Source: Xylocopa sonorina
Taxonomy: Eukaryota > Arthropoda > Insecta > Hymenoptera > Apidae
Assembly: GCF_050948175.1 (NCBI RefSeq)
Contig: NW_027490113.1
Location: 1,116,001-1,180,000 of the forward strand
DNA length: 64,000 nucleotides
Reading direction: 5' to 3'
In this document: positions 36,530 through 50,400 of the stretch, in pieces
How the letters are laid out: every line of letters starts with the position of its first letter
How positions within the stretch are numbered: the first letter of the stretch is position 1
Program-made: the position numbers and the translations under genes
The notes under the pieces: model-generated
The model's database searches: none
What the model saw: the letters and a program-made list of their open reading frames with translations, nothing else
What the model was told of the DNA's origin: nothing

Positions 36530-39500
36530 TAGACGAGGAATACATAACACTTCGCAAATCATATTATATCTTACCATGAAACATAGAAAAGAGATGCGAT
36601 ATCTCGTTTTAAGAAGCATTACAACACTATTGCTACGATAGGTAGACAACTGCAGACGCTATTTCCTTGCAAGGAGGTGTCGCATTTACATTCATTAGAA
36701 GTGTAGAGGAGGAATACATAACACTTCGCAAATCATATTATATCTTACCATGAAACATACAAATGAGATGCGATATCGCGTTTTAAGAAGCATTAGAAAG
36801 CTATTGCTACGATACGTAGACATCTGCAAACGCTATTTCCTAGCAAGGAAGTATCGCATTCACATTCATTTGAAGTGTAGACGAGGAATACATGACACTT
36901 CGCAAATCATATTATATCTTACCATGAAACAGAGAAATGAGATGCGATATCGCGTTTTAAGAAGCGTTAGAAATCTATTGCTACGATACGTATACATCTG
37001 CAAACGCTATTTCCTTGCAAGGAAGTGTTGCATTTACATTCATTTGAAGTGTAGACGAGGAATACATGACACTTCGCAAATCATATTATATCTTACCATG
37101 AAACATAGAAATGAGATGCGATATCGCGTTTTGAGTAGCATTAGAACACTGTCGCTACGATACCTAGACATCTGCAGACGCTATTTCCTAGCAAGGATGT
37201 GTCGCATTTACATTCATTTGAAGTGTAGAGTAGGAATACTCAACACTTCGCAAATCATATTACGTCTTGCCATGAAACATAGAAATGAGATGCGATATCG
37301 CGTTTTAAGAAGCATTAGAACTCTATTGCTACGATACCTAGATATCTGCAGACGCTATTTCCTAGCAAGGAAGTGTCGCATTTACATTCATTTGAAGTGT
37401 AGACGAGGAATACATGACACTTCGCAAATCATATTATATCTTACCATGAAACATAGAAATGAGATGCGATATCGCGTTTTAAGAAGCATTGGAAAGCTAT
37501 TGCTACGATACGTAGACATCTGCAAACGCTATTTCCTAGCGAGGAAGTATCGCATTCACATTCATTTGAAGTGTAGACGAGGAATACATAACACTTCGCA
37601 AATCATATTATATCTTACCATGAAACATAGAAATGAGATGCGATATCTCGTTTTAAGAAGCATTACAACACTATTGCTACGATAGGTAGACAACTGCAGA
37701 CGCTATTTCCTTGCAAGGAGGTGTCGCATTTACATTCATTAGAAGTGTAGAGGAGGAATACATAACCCTTCGCAAATCATATTATATCTTACCATGAAAC
37801 ATACAAATGAGATGCGATATCGCGTTTTAAGAAGCATTAGAAAGCTATTGCTACGATACGTAGACATCTGCAAACGCTATTTCCTAGCAAGGAAGTATCG
37901 CATTCACATTCATTTGAAGTGTAGACGAGGAATACATGACACTTCGCAAATCATATTATATCTTACCATGAAACAGAGAAATGAGATGCGATATCGCGTT
38001 TTAAGAAGCGTTAGAAATCTATTGCTACGATACGTATACATCTGCAAACGCTATTTCCTTGCAAGGAAGTGTTGCATTTACATTCATTTGAAGTGTAGAC
38101 GAGGAATACATGACACTTCGCAAATCATATTATATCTTACCATGAAACATAGAAATGAGATGCGATATCGCGTTTTAAGTAGCATTAGAACACTATCGCT
38201 ACGATACCTAGACATCTGCAGACGCTATTTCCTAGCAAGGAAGTGTCGCATTTACATTCATTTGAAGTGTAGAGTAGGAATACTCAACACTTCGCAAATC
38301 ATATTACGTCTTGCCATGAAACATAGAAATGAGATGCGATATCGCGTTTTAAGAAGCATTAGAAATCTATTGCTACGATACGTAGACATCTGCAAACGCC
38401 ATTTCCTAGCGAGGAAGTGTCGCATTCCCATTCATTAGAAGTGTAGAGGAGGAATACATAACACTTCGCAAATCATATTATATCTCACCATGAAACATAG
38501 AAATGAGATGCGATATCGCGTTTTAAGAAGCACTAGAAAGCTATTGCTACGATACGTAGACATCTGCAAACGCTATTTCCTAGCGAGGAAGTATCGCATT
38601 CACATTCATTTGAAGTGTAGACGAGGAATACATAACACTTCGCAAATCATGTTATATCTTACCATGAAACATAGAAATGAGATGCGATATCGCGTTTTAA
38701 GAAGCATTAGAAATCTATTGCTACGATACGTAGACATCTGCAAACGCTGCTTCCTAGCGAGGAAGTGTCGCATTCACGTTCATTTGAAGTGTAGACGAGG
38801 AACACATAACACTTCGCAAATCATATTATATCTTACCATGAAACATAGATATGAGATGCGGTATCGCGTTTTAAGAAGCATTAGAAAGCTAATGCTACGA
38901 TACGTAGACATCTGCAAACGCTATTTCCTAGCGGCGAAGTATCGCATTCACATTCATTTGATGTGTAGACGAGGAATACATAACACTTCGCAAATCATGT
39001 TATATCTTACCATGAAACATAGAAATGAGATGCGATATCGCGTTTTAAGAAGCATTAGAGCACTATTGCTACGATAGGTAGACATTTGCAAACGCTATTT
39101 CCTTGCAAGGAAGTGTCGCATTTACATTCATTAGAAGTGTAGACGAGGAATACATAACACTTCGCAAATCATATTATATCTTACCATGAAAGATAGAAAT
39201 GAGATGCGATATCGCGTTTTAAGAATCATAAGAACTCTATTGCTACGATACGTAGACAACTGCAAACGCTATTTCCTTGCAAGGAAGTGTCGCATTTACA
39301 TTCATTTGAATCGCATACGAGGAATGCATAACACTTCGCAATGAATATTATATCTTATCATGAAACATAGATATGAGATGCAATATCTCGTTTTAAGAAG
39401 CATTTGAACTCTATTGCTACGATACGTAGACATCAGCAAACGCTATTACCTAGCGAGGAAGTATCGCATTCACATTCATTTGAAGTGTAGACGAGGAATA

Positions 39501-42097
39501 CATAACACTTCGCAATGAATATTATATCTTATCATGAAACATAGATATGAGATGCAATATCTCGTTTTAAGAAGCATTTGAACTCTATTGCTACGATACG
39601 TAGACATCAGCAAACGCTATTACCTAGCGAGGAAGTATCGCATTCACATTCATTTGAAGTGTAGACGAGGAATACATAACACTTCGCAAATCATGTTATA
39701 TCTTACCATGAAGCATAGAAATGAGATGCGATATCGTGTTTTAAGAATCATATGAACTCTATTGCTACGATACGTAGACATCTGCAAACGCTATTTCCTA
39801 GCGAGGAAGTATCGCATTCACATTCATTTGAAGTGTAGACGAGGAATACATAACACTTCGCAAATCATGTTATATCTTACCATGAAGCATAGAAATGAGA
39901 TGCGATATCGTGTTTTAAGAATCATATGAACTCTATTGCTACGATACGTAGACATCTGCAAACGCTATTTCCTAGCGAGGAAGTATCGCATTCACATTCA
40001 TTTGAAGTGTAGACGAGGAATACATAACACTTCGCAAATCATGTTATATCTTACCATGAAACATAGAAATGAGATGCGATATCGCGTTTTAAGAAGCATT
40101 AGAAATCTATTGCTACGATACGTAGACATCTGCAAACGCTACTTCCTAGCGAGGAAGTGTCGCATTCACGTTCATTTGAAGTGTAGACGAGGAACACATA
40201 ACACTTCGCAAATCATATTATATCTTACCATGAAACATAGATATGAGATGCGGTATCGCGTTTTAAGAAGCATTAGAAAGCTAATGCTACGATACGTAGA
40301 CATCTGCAAACGCTATTTCCTAGCGGCGAAGTATCGCATTCACATTCATTTGATGTGTAGACGAGGAATACATAACACTTCGCAAATCATATTATATCTT
40401 ACCATGAAACATAGAAATGAGATGCGATATCTCGTTTTAAGAAGCATTACAACACTATTGCTACGATAGGTAGACAACTGCAGACGCTATTTCCTTGCAA
40501 GGAGGTGTCGCATTTACATTCATTAGAAGTGTAGAGGAGGAATACATAACACTTCGCAAATCATATTATATCTTACCATGAAACATACAAATGAGATGCG
40601 ATATCGCGTTTTAAGAAGCATTAGAAAGCTATTGCTACGATACGTAGACATCTGCAAACGCTACTTCCTAGCAAGGAAGTATCGCATTCACATTCATTTG
40701 AAGTGTAGACGAGGAATACATGACACTTCGCAAATCATATTATATCTTACCATGAAACAGAGAAATGAGATGCGATATCGCGTTTTAAGAAGCGTTAGAA
40801 ATCTATTGCTACGATACGTATACATCTGCAAACGCTATTTCCTTGCAAGGAAGTGTTGCATTTACATTCATTTGAAGTGTAGACGAGGAATACATGACAC
40901 TTCGCAAATCATATTATATCTTACCATGAAACATAGAAATGAGATGCGATATCGCGTTTTAAGTAGCATTAGAACACTATCGCTACGATACCTAGACATC
41001 TGCAGACGCTATTTCCCAGCAAGGAAGTGTCGCATTTACATTCATTTGAAGTGTAGAGTAGGAATACTCAACACTTCGCAAATCATATTACGTCTTGCCA
41101 TGAAACATAGAAATGAGATGCGATATCGCGTTTTAAGAAGCATTAGAAATCTATTGCTACGATACGTAGACATCTGCAAACGCCATTTCCTAGCGAGGAA
41201 GTGTCGCATTCCCATTCATTAGAAGTGTAGAGGAGGAATACATAACACCTCGCAAATCATATTACATCTTACCATGAAACATAGAAATGTGAGGCGATAT
41301 CGCGTTTTAAGAAGCATTAGAACTCTATTGCTACGATACCTAGACATCTGCAGACGCTATTTCCTAGCAAGGAAGTGTCGCATTTACATTCATTTTAAGT
41401 GTAGAGTAGGAATACTTAACACTTCGCAAATCATATTACGTCTTACCATGAAACATAGAAATGAGATGCGATATCGCATTTTAAGAAGCATTAGAACTCT
41501 ATTGCTACGATACCTAGATATCTGCAGACGCTATTTCCTAGCAAGGAAGTGTCGCATTTACATTCATTTGAAGTGTAGACGGGGAATACATGACACTTCG
41601 CAAATCATATTATATCTTACCATGAAACATAGAAATGAGATGCGATATCGCGTTTTAAGAATCATATGAACTCTATTGCTACGATACGTAGACATCTGCA
41701 AACGCTATTTCCTAGCGAGGAAGTATCGCATTCACATTCATTTGAAGTGTAGACGAGGAATACATAACACTTCGCAAATCATGTTATATCTTACCATGAA
41801 ACATAGAAATGAGATGCGATATCGCGTTTTAAGAAGCATTAGAAATCTATTGCTACGATACGTAGACATCTGCAAACGCTACTTCCTAGCGAGGAAGTGT
41901 CGCATTCACGTTCATTTGAAGTGTAGACGAGGAACACATAACACTTCGCAAATCATATTATATCTTACCATGAAACATAGATATGAGATGCGGTATCGCG
42001 TTTTAAGAAGCATTAGAAAGCTAATGCTACGATACGTAGACATCTGCAAACGCTATTTCCTAGCGGCGAAGTATCGCATTCACATTCATTTGATGTG
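36530..42097 (+). repeat. Giant higher-order unit A, 32 monomers (5568 bp)
   Basis: This unit recurs at a 5568-bp offset up to about 39.75 kb and at 5394 bp afterwards. It has inner structure: the ACATACAAATG monomer series opens at 36741, 37785 and 40569, each followed by GAAACAGAG, GAAGCGTTAG, CGTATACATC, GGAAGTGTTGC and GTAGAGTAGG monomers. The middle has two adjacent B-type monomers (about 39338 and 39512), each followed by CATCAGCAAACGCTATTACC, then two nearly identical monomers with GAAGCATAG and TATCGTGTTTTAAG (about 39700 and 39874). The second of these is absent from unit B. Confidence 0.92.
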
Positions 42098-45000
42098 TAG
42101 ACGAGGAATACATAACACTTCGCAAATCATATTATATCTTACCATGAAACATAGAAATGAGATGCGATATCTCGTTTTAAGAAGCATTACAACACTATTG
42201 CTACGATAGGTAGACAACTGCAGACGCTATTTCCTTGCAAGGAGGTGTCGCATTTACATTCATTAGAAGTGTAGAGGAGGAATACATAACACTTCGCAAA
42301 TCATATTATATCTTACCATGAAACATACAAATGAGATGCGATATCGCGTTTTAAGAAGCATTAGAAAGCTATTGCTACGATACGTAGACATCTGCAAACG
42401 CTACTTCCTAGCAAGGAAGTATCGCATTCACATTCATTTGAAGTGTAGACGAGGAATACATGACACTTCGCAAATCATATTATATCTTACCATGAAACAG
42501 AGAAATGAGATGCGATATCGCGTTTTAAGAAGCGTTAGAAATCTATTGCTACGATACGTATACATCTGCAAACGCTATTTCCTTGCAAGGAAGTGTTGCA
42601 TTTACATTCATTTGAAGTGTAGACGAGGAATACATGACACTTCGCAAATCATATTATATCTTACCATGAAACATAGAAATGAGATGCGATATCGCGTTTT
42701 GAGTAGCATTAGAACACTGTCGCTACGATACCTAGACATCTGCAGACGCTATTTCCTAGCAAGGATGTGTCGCATTTACATTCATTTGAAGTGTAGAGTA
42801 GGAATACTCAACACTTCGCAAATCATATTACGTCTTGCCATGAAACATAGAAATGAGATGCGATATCGCGTTTTAAGAAGCATTAGAACTCTATTGCTAC
42901 GATACCTAGATATCTGCAGACGCTATTTCCTAGCAAGGAAGTGTCGCATTTACATTCATTTGAAGTGTAGACGAGGAATACATGACACTTCGCAAATCAT
43001 ATTATATCTTACCATGAAACATAGAAATGAGATGCGATATCGCGTTTTAAGAAGCATTGGAAAGCTATTGCTACGATACGTAGACATCTGCAAACGCTAT
43101 TTCCTAGCGAGGAAGTATCGCATTCACATTCATTTGAAGTGTAGACGAGGAATACATAACACTTCGCAAATCATATTATATCTTACCATGAAACATAGAA
43201 ATGAGATGCGATATCTCGTTTTAAGAAGCATTACAACACTATTGCTACGATAGGTAGACAACTGCAGACGCTATTTCCTTGCAAGGAGGTGTCGCATTTA
43301 CATTCATTAGAAGTGTAGAGGAGGAATACATAACCCTTCGCAAATCATATTATATCTTACCATGAAACATACAAATGAGATGCGATATCGCGTTTTAAGA
43401 AGCATTAGAAAGCTATTGCTACGATACGTAGACATCTGCAAACGCTATTTCCTAGCAAGGAAGTATCGCATTCACATTCATTTGAAGTGTAGACGAGGAA
43501 TACATGACACTTCGCAAATCATATTATATCTTACCATGAAACAGAGAAATGAGATGCGATATCGCGTTTTAAGAAGCGTTAGAAATCTATTGCTACGATA
43601 CGTATACATCTGCAAACGCTATTTCCTTGCAAGGAAGTGTTGCATTTACATTCATTTGAAGTGTAGACGAGGAATACATGACACTTCGCAAATCATATTA
43701 TATCTTACCATGAAACATAGAAATGAGATGCGATATCGCGTTTTAAGTAGCATTAGAACACTATCGCTACGATACCTAGACATCTGCAGACGCTATTTCC
43801 TAGCAAGGAAGTGTCGCATTTACATTCATTTGAAGTGTAGAGTAGGAATACTCAACACTTCGCAAATCATATTACGTCTTGCCATGAAACATAGAAATGA
43901 GATGCGATATCGCGTTTTAAGAAGCATTAGAAATCTATTGCTACGATACGTAGACATCTGCAAACGCCATTTCCTAGCGAGGAAGTGTCGCATTCCCATT
44001 CATTAGAAGTGTAGAGGAGGAATACATAACACTTCGCAAATCATATTATATCTCACCATGAAACATAGAAATGAGATGCGATATCGCGTTTTAAGAAGCA
44101 CTAGAAAGCTATTGCTACGATACGTAGACATCTGCAAACGCTATTTCCTAGCGAGGAAGTATCGCATTCACATTCATTTGAAGTGTAGACGAGGAATACA
44201 TAACACTTCGCAAATCATGTTATATCTTACCATGAAACATAGAAATGAGATGCGATATCGCGTTTTAAGAAGCATTAGAAATCTATTGCTACGATACGTA
44301 GACATCTGCAAACGCTGCTTCCTAGCGAGGAAGTGTCGCATTCACGTTCATTTGAAGTGTAGACGAGGAACACATAACACTTCGCAAATCATATTATATC
44401 TTACCATGAAACATAGATATGAGATGCGGTATCGCGTTTTAAGAAGCATTAGAAAGCTAATGCTACGATACGTAGACATCTGCAAACGCTATTTCCTAGC
44501 GGCGAAGTATCGCATTCACATTCATTTGATGTGTAGACGAGGAATACATAACACTTCGCAAATCATGTTATATCTTACCATGAAACATAGAAATGAGATG
44601 CGATATCGCGTTTTAAGAAGCATTAGAGCACTATTGCTACGATAGGTAGACATTTGCAAACGCTATTTCCTTGCAAGGAAGTGTCGCATTTACATTCATT
44701 AGAAGTGTAGACGAGGAATACATAACACTTCGCAAATCATATTATATCTTACCATGAAAGATAGAAATGAGATGCGATATCGCGTTTTAAGAATCATAAG
44801 AACTCTATTGCTACGATACGTAGACAACTGCAAACGCTATTTCCTTGCAAGGAAGTGTCGCATTTACATTCATTTGAATCGCATACGAGGAATGCATAAC
44901 ACTTCGCAATGAATATTATATCTTATCATGAAACATAGATATGAGATGCAATATCTCGTTTTAAGAAGCATTTGAACTCTATTGCTACGATACGTAGACA

Positions 45001-47491
45001 TCAGCAAACGCTATTACCTAGCGAGGAAGTATCGCATTCACATTCATTTGAAGTGTAGACGAGGAATACATAACACTTCGCAATGAATATTATATCTTAT
45101 CATGAAACATAGATATGAGATGCAATATCTCGTTTTAAGAAGCATTTGAACTCTATTGCTACGATACGTAGACATCAGCAAACGCTATTACCTAGCGAGG
45201 AAGTATCGCATTCACATTCATTTGAAGTGTAGACGAGGAATACATAACACTTCGCAAATCATGTTATATCTTACCATGAAGCATAGAAATGAGATGCGAT
45301 ATCGTGTTTTAAGAATCATATGAACTCTATTGCTACGATACGTAGACATCTGCAAACGCTATTTCCTAGCGAGGAAGTATCGCATTCACATTCATTTGAA
45401 GTGTAGACGAGGAATACATAACACTTCGCAAATCATGTTATATCTTACCATGAAACATAGAAATGAGATGCGATATCGCGTTTTAAGAAGCATTAGAAAT
45501 CTATTGCTACGATACGTAGACATCTGCAAACGCTACTTCCTAGCGAGGAAGTGTCGCATTCACGTTCATTTGAAGTGTAGACGAGGAACACATAACACTT
45601 CGCAAATCATATTATATCTTACCATGAAACATAGATATGAGATGCGGTATCGCGTTTTAAGAAGCATTAGAAAGCTAATGCTACGATACGTAGACATCTG
45701 CAAACGCTATTTCCTAGCGGCGAAGTATCGCATTCACATTCATTTGATGTGTAGACGAGGAATACATAACACTTCGCAAATCATATTATATCTTACCATG
45801 AAACATAGAAATGAGATGCGATATCTCGTTTTAAGAAGCATTACAACACTATTGCTACGATAGGTAGACAACTGCAGACGCTATTTCCTTGCAAGGAGGT
45901 GTCGCATTTACATTCATTAGAAGTGTAGAGGAGGAATACATAACACTTCGCAAATCATATTATATCTTACCATGAAACATACAAATGAGATGCGATATCG
46001 CGTTTTAAGAAGCATTAGAAAGCTATTGCTACGATACGTAGACATCTGCAAACGCTACTTCCTAGCAAGGAAGTATCGCATTCACATTCATTTGAAGTGT
46101 AGACGAGGAATACATGACACTTCGCAAATCATATTATATCTTACCATGAAACAGAGAAATGAGATGCGATATCGCGTTTTAAGAAGCGTTAGAAATCTAT
46201 TGCTACGATACGTATACATCTGCAAACGCTATTTCCTTGCAAGGAAGTGTTGCATTTACATTCATTTGAAGTGTAGACGAGGAATACATGACACTTCGCA
46301 AATCATATTATATCTTACCATGAAACATAGAAATGAGATGCGATATCGCGTTTTAAGTAGCATTAGAACACTATCGCTACGATACCTAGACATCTGCAGA
46401 CGCTATTTCCCAGCAAGGAAGTGTCGCATTTACATTCATTTGAAGTGTAGAGTAGGAATACTCAACACTTCGCAAATCATATTACGTCTTGCCATGAAAC
46501 ATAGAAATGAGATGCGATATCGCGTTTTAAGAAGCATTAGAAATCTATTGCTACGATACGTAGACATCTGCAAACGCCATTTCCTAGCGAGGAAGTGTCG
46601 CATTCCCATTCATTAGAAGTGTAGAGGAGGAATACATAACACCTCGCAAATCATATTACATCTTACCATGAAACATAGAAATGTGAGGCGATATCGCGTT
46701 TTAAGAAGCATTAGAACTCTATTGCTACGATACCTAGACATCTGCAGACGCTATTTCCTAGCAAGGAAGTGTCGCATTTACATTCATTTTAAGTGTAGAG
46801 TAGGAATACTTAACACTTCGCAAATCATATTACGTCTTACCATGAAACATAGAAATGAGATGCGATATCGCATTTTAAGAAGCATTAGAACTCTATTGCT
46901 ACGATACCTAGATATCTGCAGACGCTATTTCCTAGCAAGGAAGTGTCGCATTTACATTCATTTGAAGTGTAGACGGGGAATACATGACACTTCGCAAATC
47001 ATATTATATCTTACCATGAAACATAGAAATGAGATGCGATATCGCGTTTTAAGAATCATATGAACTCTATTGCTACGATACGTAGACATCTGCAAACGCT
47101 ATTTCCTAGCGAGGAAGTATTGCATTCACATTCATTTGAAGTGTAGACGAGGAATACATAACACTTCGCAAATCATGTTATATCTTACCATGAAACATAG
47201 AAATGAGATGCGATATCGCGTTTTAAGAAGCATTAGAAATCTATTGCTACGATACGTAGACATCTGCAAACGCTACTTCCTAGCGAGGAAGTGTCGCATT
47301 CACGTTCATTTGAAGTGTAGACGAGGAACACATAACACTTCGCAAATCATATTATATCTTACCATGAAACATAGATATGAGATGCGGTATCGCGTTTTAA
47401 GAAGCATTAGAAAGCTAATGCTACGATACGTAGACATCTGCAAACGCTATTTCCTAGCGGCGAAGTATCGCATTCACATTCATTTGATGTG
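42098..47491 (+). repeat. Giant higher-order unit B, 31 monomers (5394 bp)
   Basis: Monomer order is the same as unit A except that the GAAGCATAG/TATCGTG monomer is present once (about 45281) and not twice. Base differences are sparse, for example CGCTACTTCC near 42401 where unit A has CGCTATTTCC. Shared rare variants include GCAAGGATGTGTCG, CATAACCCTTCG, CATTCCCATTC, GCTGCTTCC, GAAATGTGAGG and GACGGGG. The near identity over more than 5 kb indicates recent amplification of a very long unit. Confidence 0.92.
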
Positions 47492-50400
47492 TAGACGAGG
47501 AATACATAACACTTCGCAAATCATATTATATCTTACCATGAAACATAGAAATGAGATGCGATATCTCGTTTTAAGAAGCATTACAACACTATTGCTACGA
47601 TAGGTAGACAACTGCAGACGCTATTTCCTTGCAAGGAGGTGTCGCATTTACATTCATTAGAAGTGTAGAGGAGGAATACATAACACTTCGCAAATCATAT
47701 TATATCTTACCATGAAACATACAAATGAGATGCGATATCGCGTTTTAAGAAGCATTAGAAAGCTATTGCTACGATACGTAGACATCTGCAAACGCTACTT
47801 CCTAGCAAGGAAGTATCGCATTCACATTCATTTGAAGTGTAGACGAGGAATACATGACACTTCGCAAATCATATTATATCTTACCATGAAACAGAGAAAT
47901 GAGATGCGATATCGCGTTTTAAGAAGCGTTAGAAATCTATTGCTACGATACGTATACATCTGCAAACGCTATTTCCTTGCAAGGAAGTGTTGCATTTACA
48001 TTCATTTGAAGTGTAGACGAGGAATACATGACACTTCGCAAATCATATTATATCTTACCATGAAACATAGAAATGAGATGCGATATCGCGTTTTAAGTAG
48101 CATTAGAACACTATCGCTACGATACCTAGACATCTGCAGACGCTATTTCCCAGCAGGGAAGTGTCGCATTTACATTCATTTGAAGTGTAGAGTAGGAATA
48201 CTCAACACTTCGCAAATCATATTACGTCTTGCCATGAAACATAGAAATGAGATGCGATATCGCGTTTTAAGAAGCATTAGAACTCTATTGCTACGATACC
48301 TAGATATCTGCAGACGCTATTTCCTAGCAAGGAAGTGTCGCATTTACATTCATTTGAAGTGTAGACGGGGAATACATGACACTTCGCAAATCATATTATA
48401 TCTTACCATGAAACATAGAAATGAGATGCGATATCGCGTTTTAAGAATCATATGAACTCTATTGCTACGATACGTAGACATCTGCAAACGCTATTTCCTA
48501 GCGAGGAAGTATCGCATTCACATTCATTTGAAGTGTAGACGAGGAATACATAACACTTCGCAAATCATGTTATATCTTACCATGAAACATAGAAATGAGA
48601 TGCGATATCGCGTTTTAAGAAGCATTAGAAATCTATTGCTACGATACGTAGACATCTGCAAACGCTACTTCCTAGCGAGGAAGTGTCGCATTCACGTTCA
48701 TTTGAAGTGTAGACGAGGAACACATAACACTTCGCAAATCATATTATATCTTACCATGAAACATAGATATGAGATGCGGTATCGCGATTTAAGAAGCATT
48801 AGAAAGCTAATGCTACGATACGTAGACATCTGCAAACGCTATTTCCTAGCGGCGAAGTATCGCATTCACATTCATTTGATGTGTAGACGAGGAATACATA
48901 ACACTTCGCAAATCATGTTATATCTTACCATGAAACATAGAAATGAGATGCGATATCGCGTTTTAAGAAGCATTAGAGCACTATTGCTACGATAGGTAGA
49001 CATTTGCAAACGCTATTTCCTTGCAAGGAAGTGTCGCATTTACATTCATTAGAAGTGTAGACGAGGAATACATAACACTTCGCAAATCATATTATATCTT
49101 ACCATGAAAGATAGAAATGAGATGCGATATCGCGTTTTAAGAATCATAAGAACTCTATTGCTACGATACGTAGACAACTGCAAACGCTATTTCCTTGCAA
49201 GGAAGTGTCGCATTTACATTCATTTGAATCGCATACGAGGAATGCATAACACTTCGCAATGAATATTATATCTTATCATGAAACATAGATATGAGATGCA
49301 ATATCTCGTTTTAAGAAGCATTTGAACTCTATTGCTACGATACGTAGACATCAGCAAACGCTATTACCTAGCGAGGAAGTATCGCATTCACATTCATTTG
49401 AAGTGTAGACGAGGAATACATAACACTTCGCAATGAATATTATATCTTATCATGAAACATAGATATGAGATGCAATATCTCGTTTTAAGAAGCATTTGAA
49501 CTCTATTGCTACGATACGTAGACATCAGCAAACGCTATTACCTAGCGAGGAAGTATCGCATTCACATTCATTTGAAGTGTAGACGAGGAATACATAACAC
49601 TTCGCAAATCATGTTATATCTTACCATGAAGCATAGAAATGAGATGCGATATCGTGTTTTAAGAATCATATGAACTCTATTGCTACGATACGTAGACATC
49701 TGCAAACGCTATTTCCTAGCGAGGAAGTATCGCATTCACATTCATTTGAAGTGTAGACGAGGAATACATAACACTTCGCAAATCATGTTATATCTTACCA
49801 TGAAACATAGAAATGAGATGCGATATCGCGTTTTAAGAAGCATTAGAAATCTACTGCTACGATACGTAGACATCTGCAAACGCTACTTCCTAGCGAGGAA
49901 GTGTCGCATTCACGTTCATTTGAAGTGTAGACGAGGAACACATAACACTTCGCAAATCATATTATATCTTACCATGAAACATAGATATGAGATGCGGTAT
50001 CGCGTTTTAAGAAGCATTAGAAAGCTAATGCTACGATACGTAGACATCTGCAAACGCTATTTCCTAGCGGCGAAGTATCGCATTCACATTCATTTGATGT
50101 GTAGACGAGGAATACATAACACTTCGCAAATCATGTTATATCTTACCATGAAACATAGAAATGAGATGCGATATCGCGTTTTAAGAATCATAAGAACTCT
50201 ATTGCTACGATACGTAGACAACTGCAAACGCTATTTCCTTGCAAGGAAGTGTCGCATTTACTTTCATTTGAATCGTAGACGAGGAATGCATAACACTTCC
50301 CAATGAATATTATATCTTATCATGAAACATAGATATGAGATGCAATTTCTCGTTTTAAGAAGCATTTGAACTCTATTGCTTCGATACGTAGACATATGCA

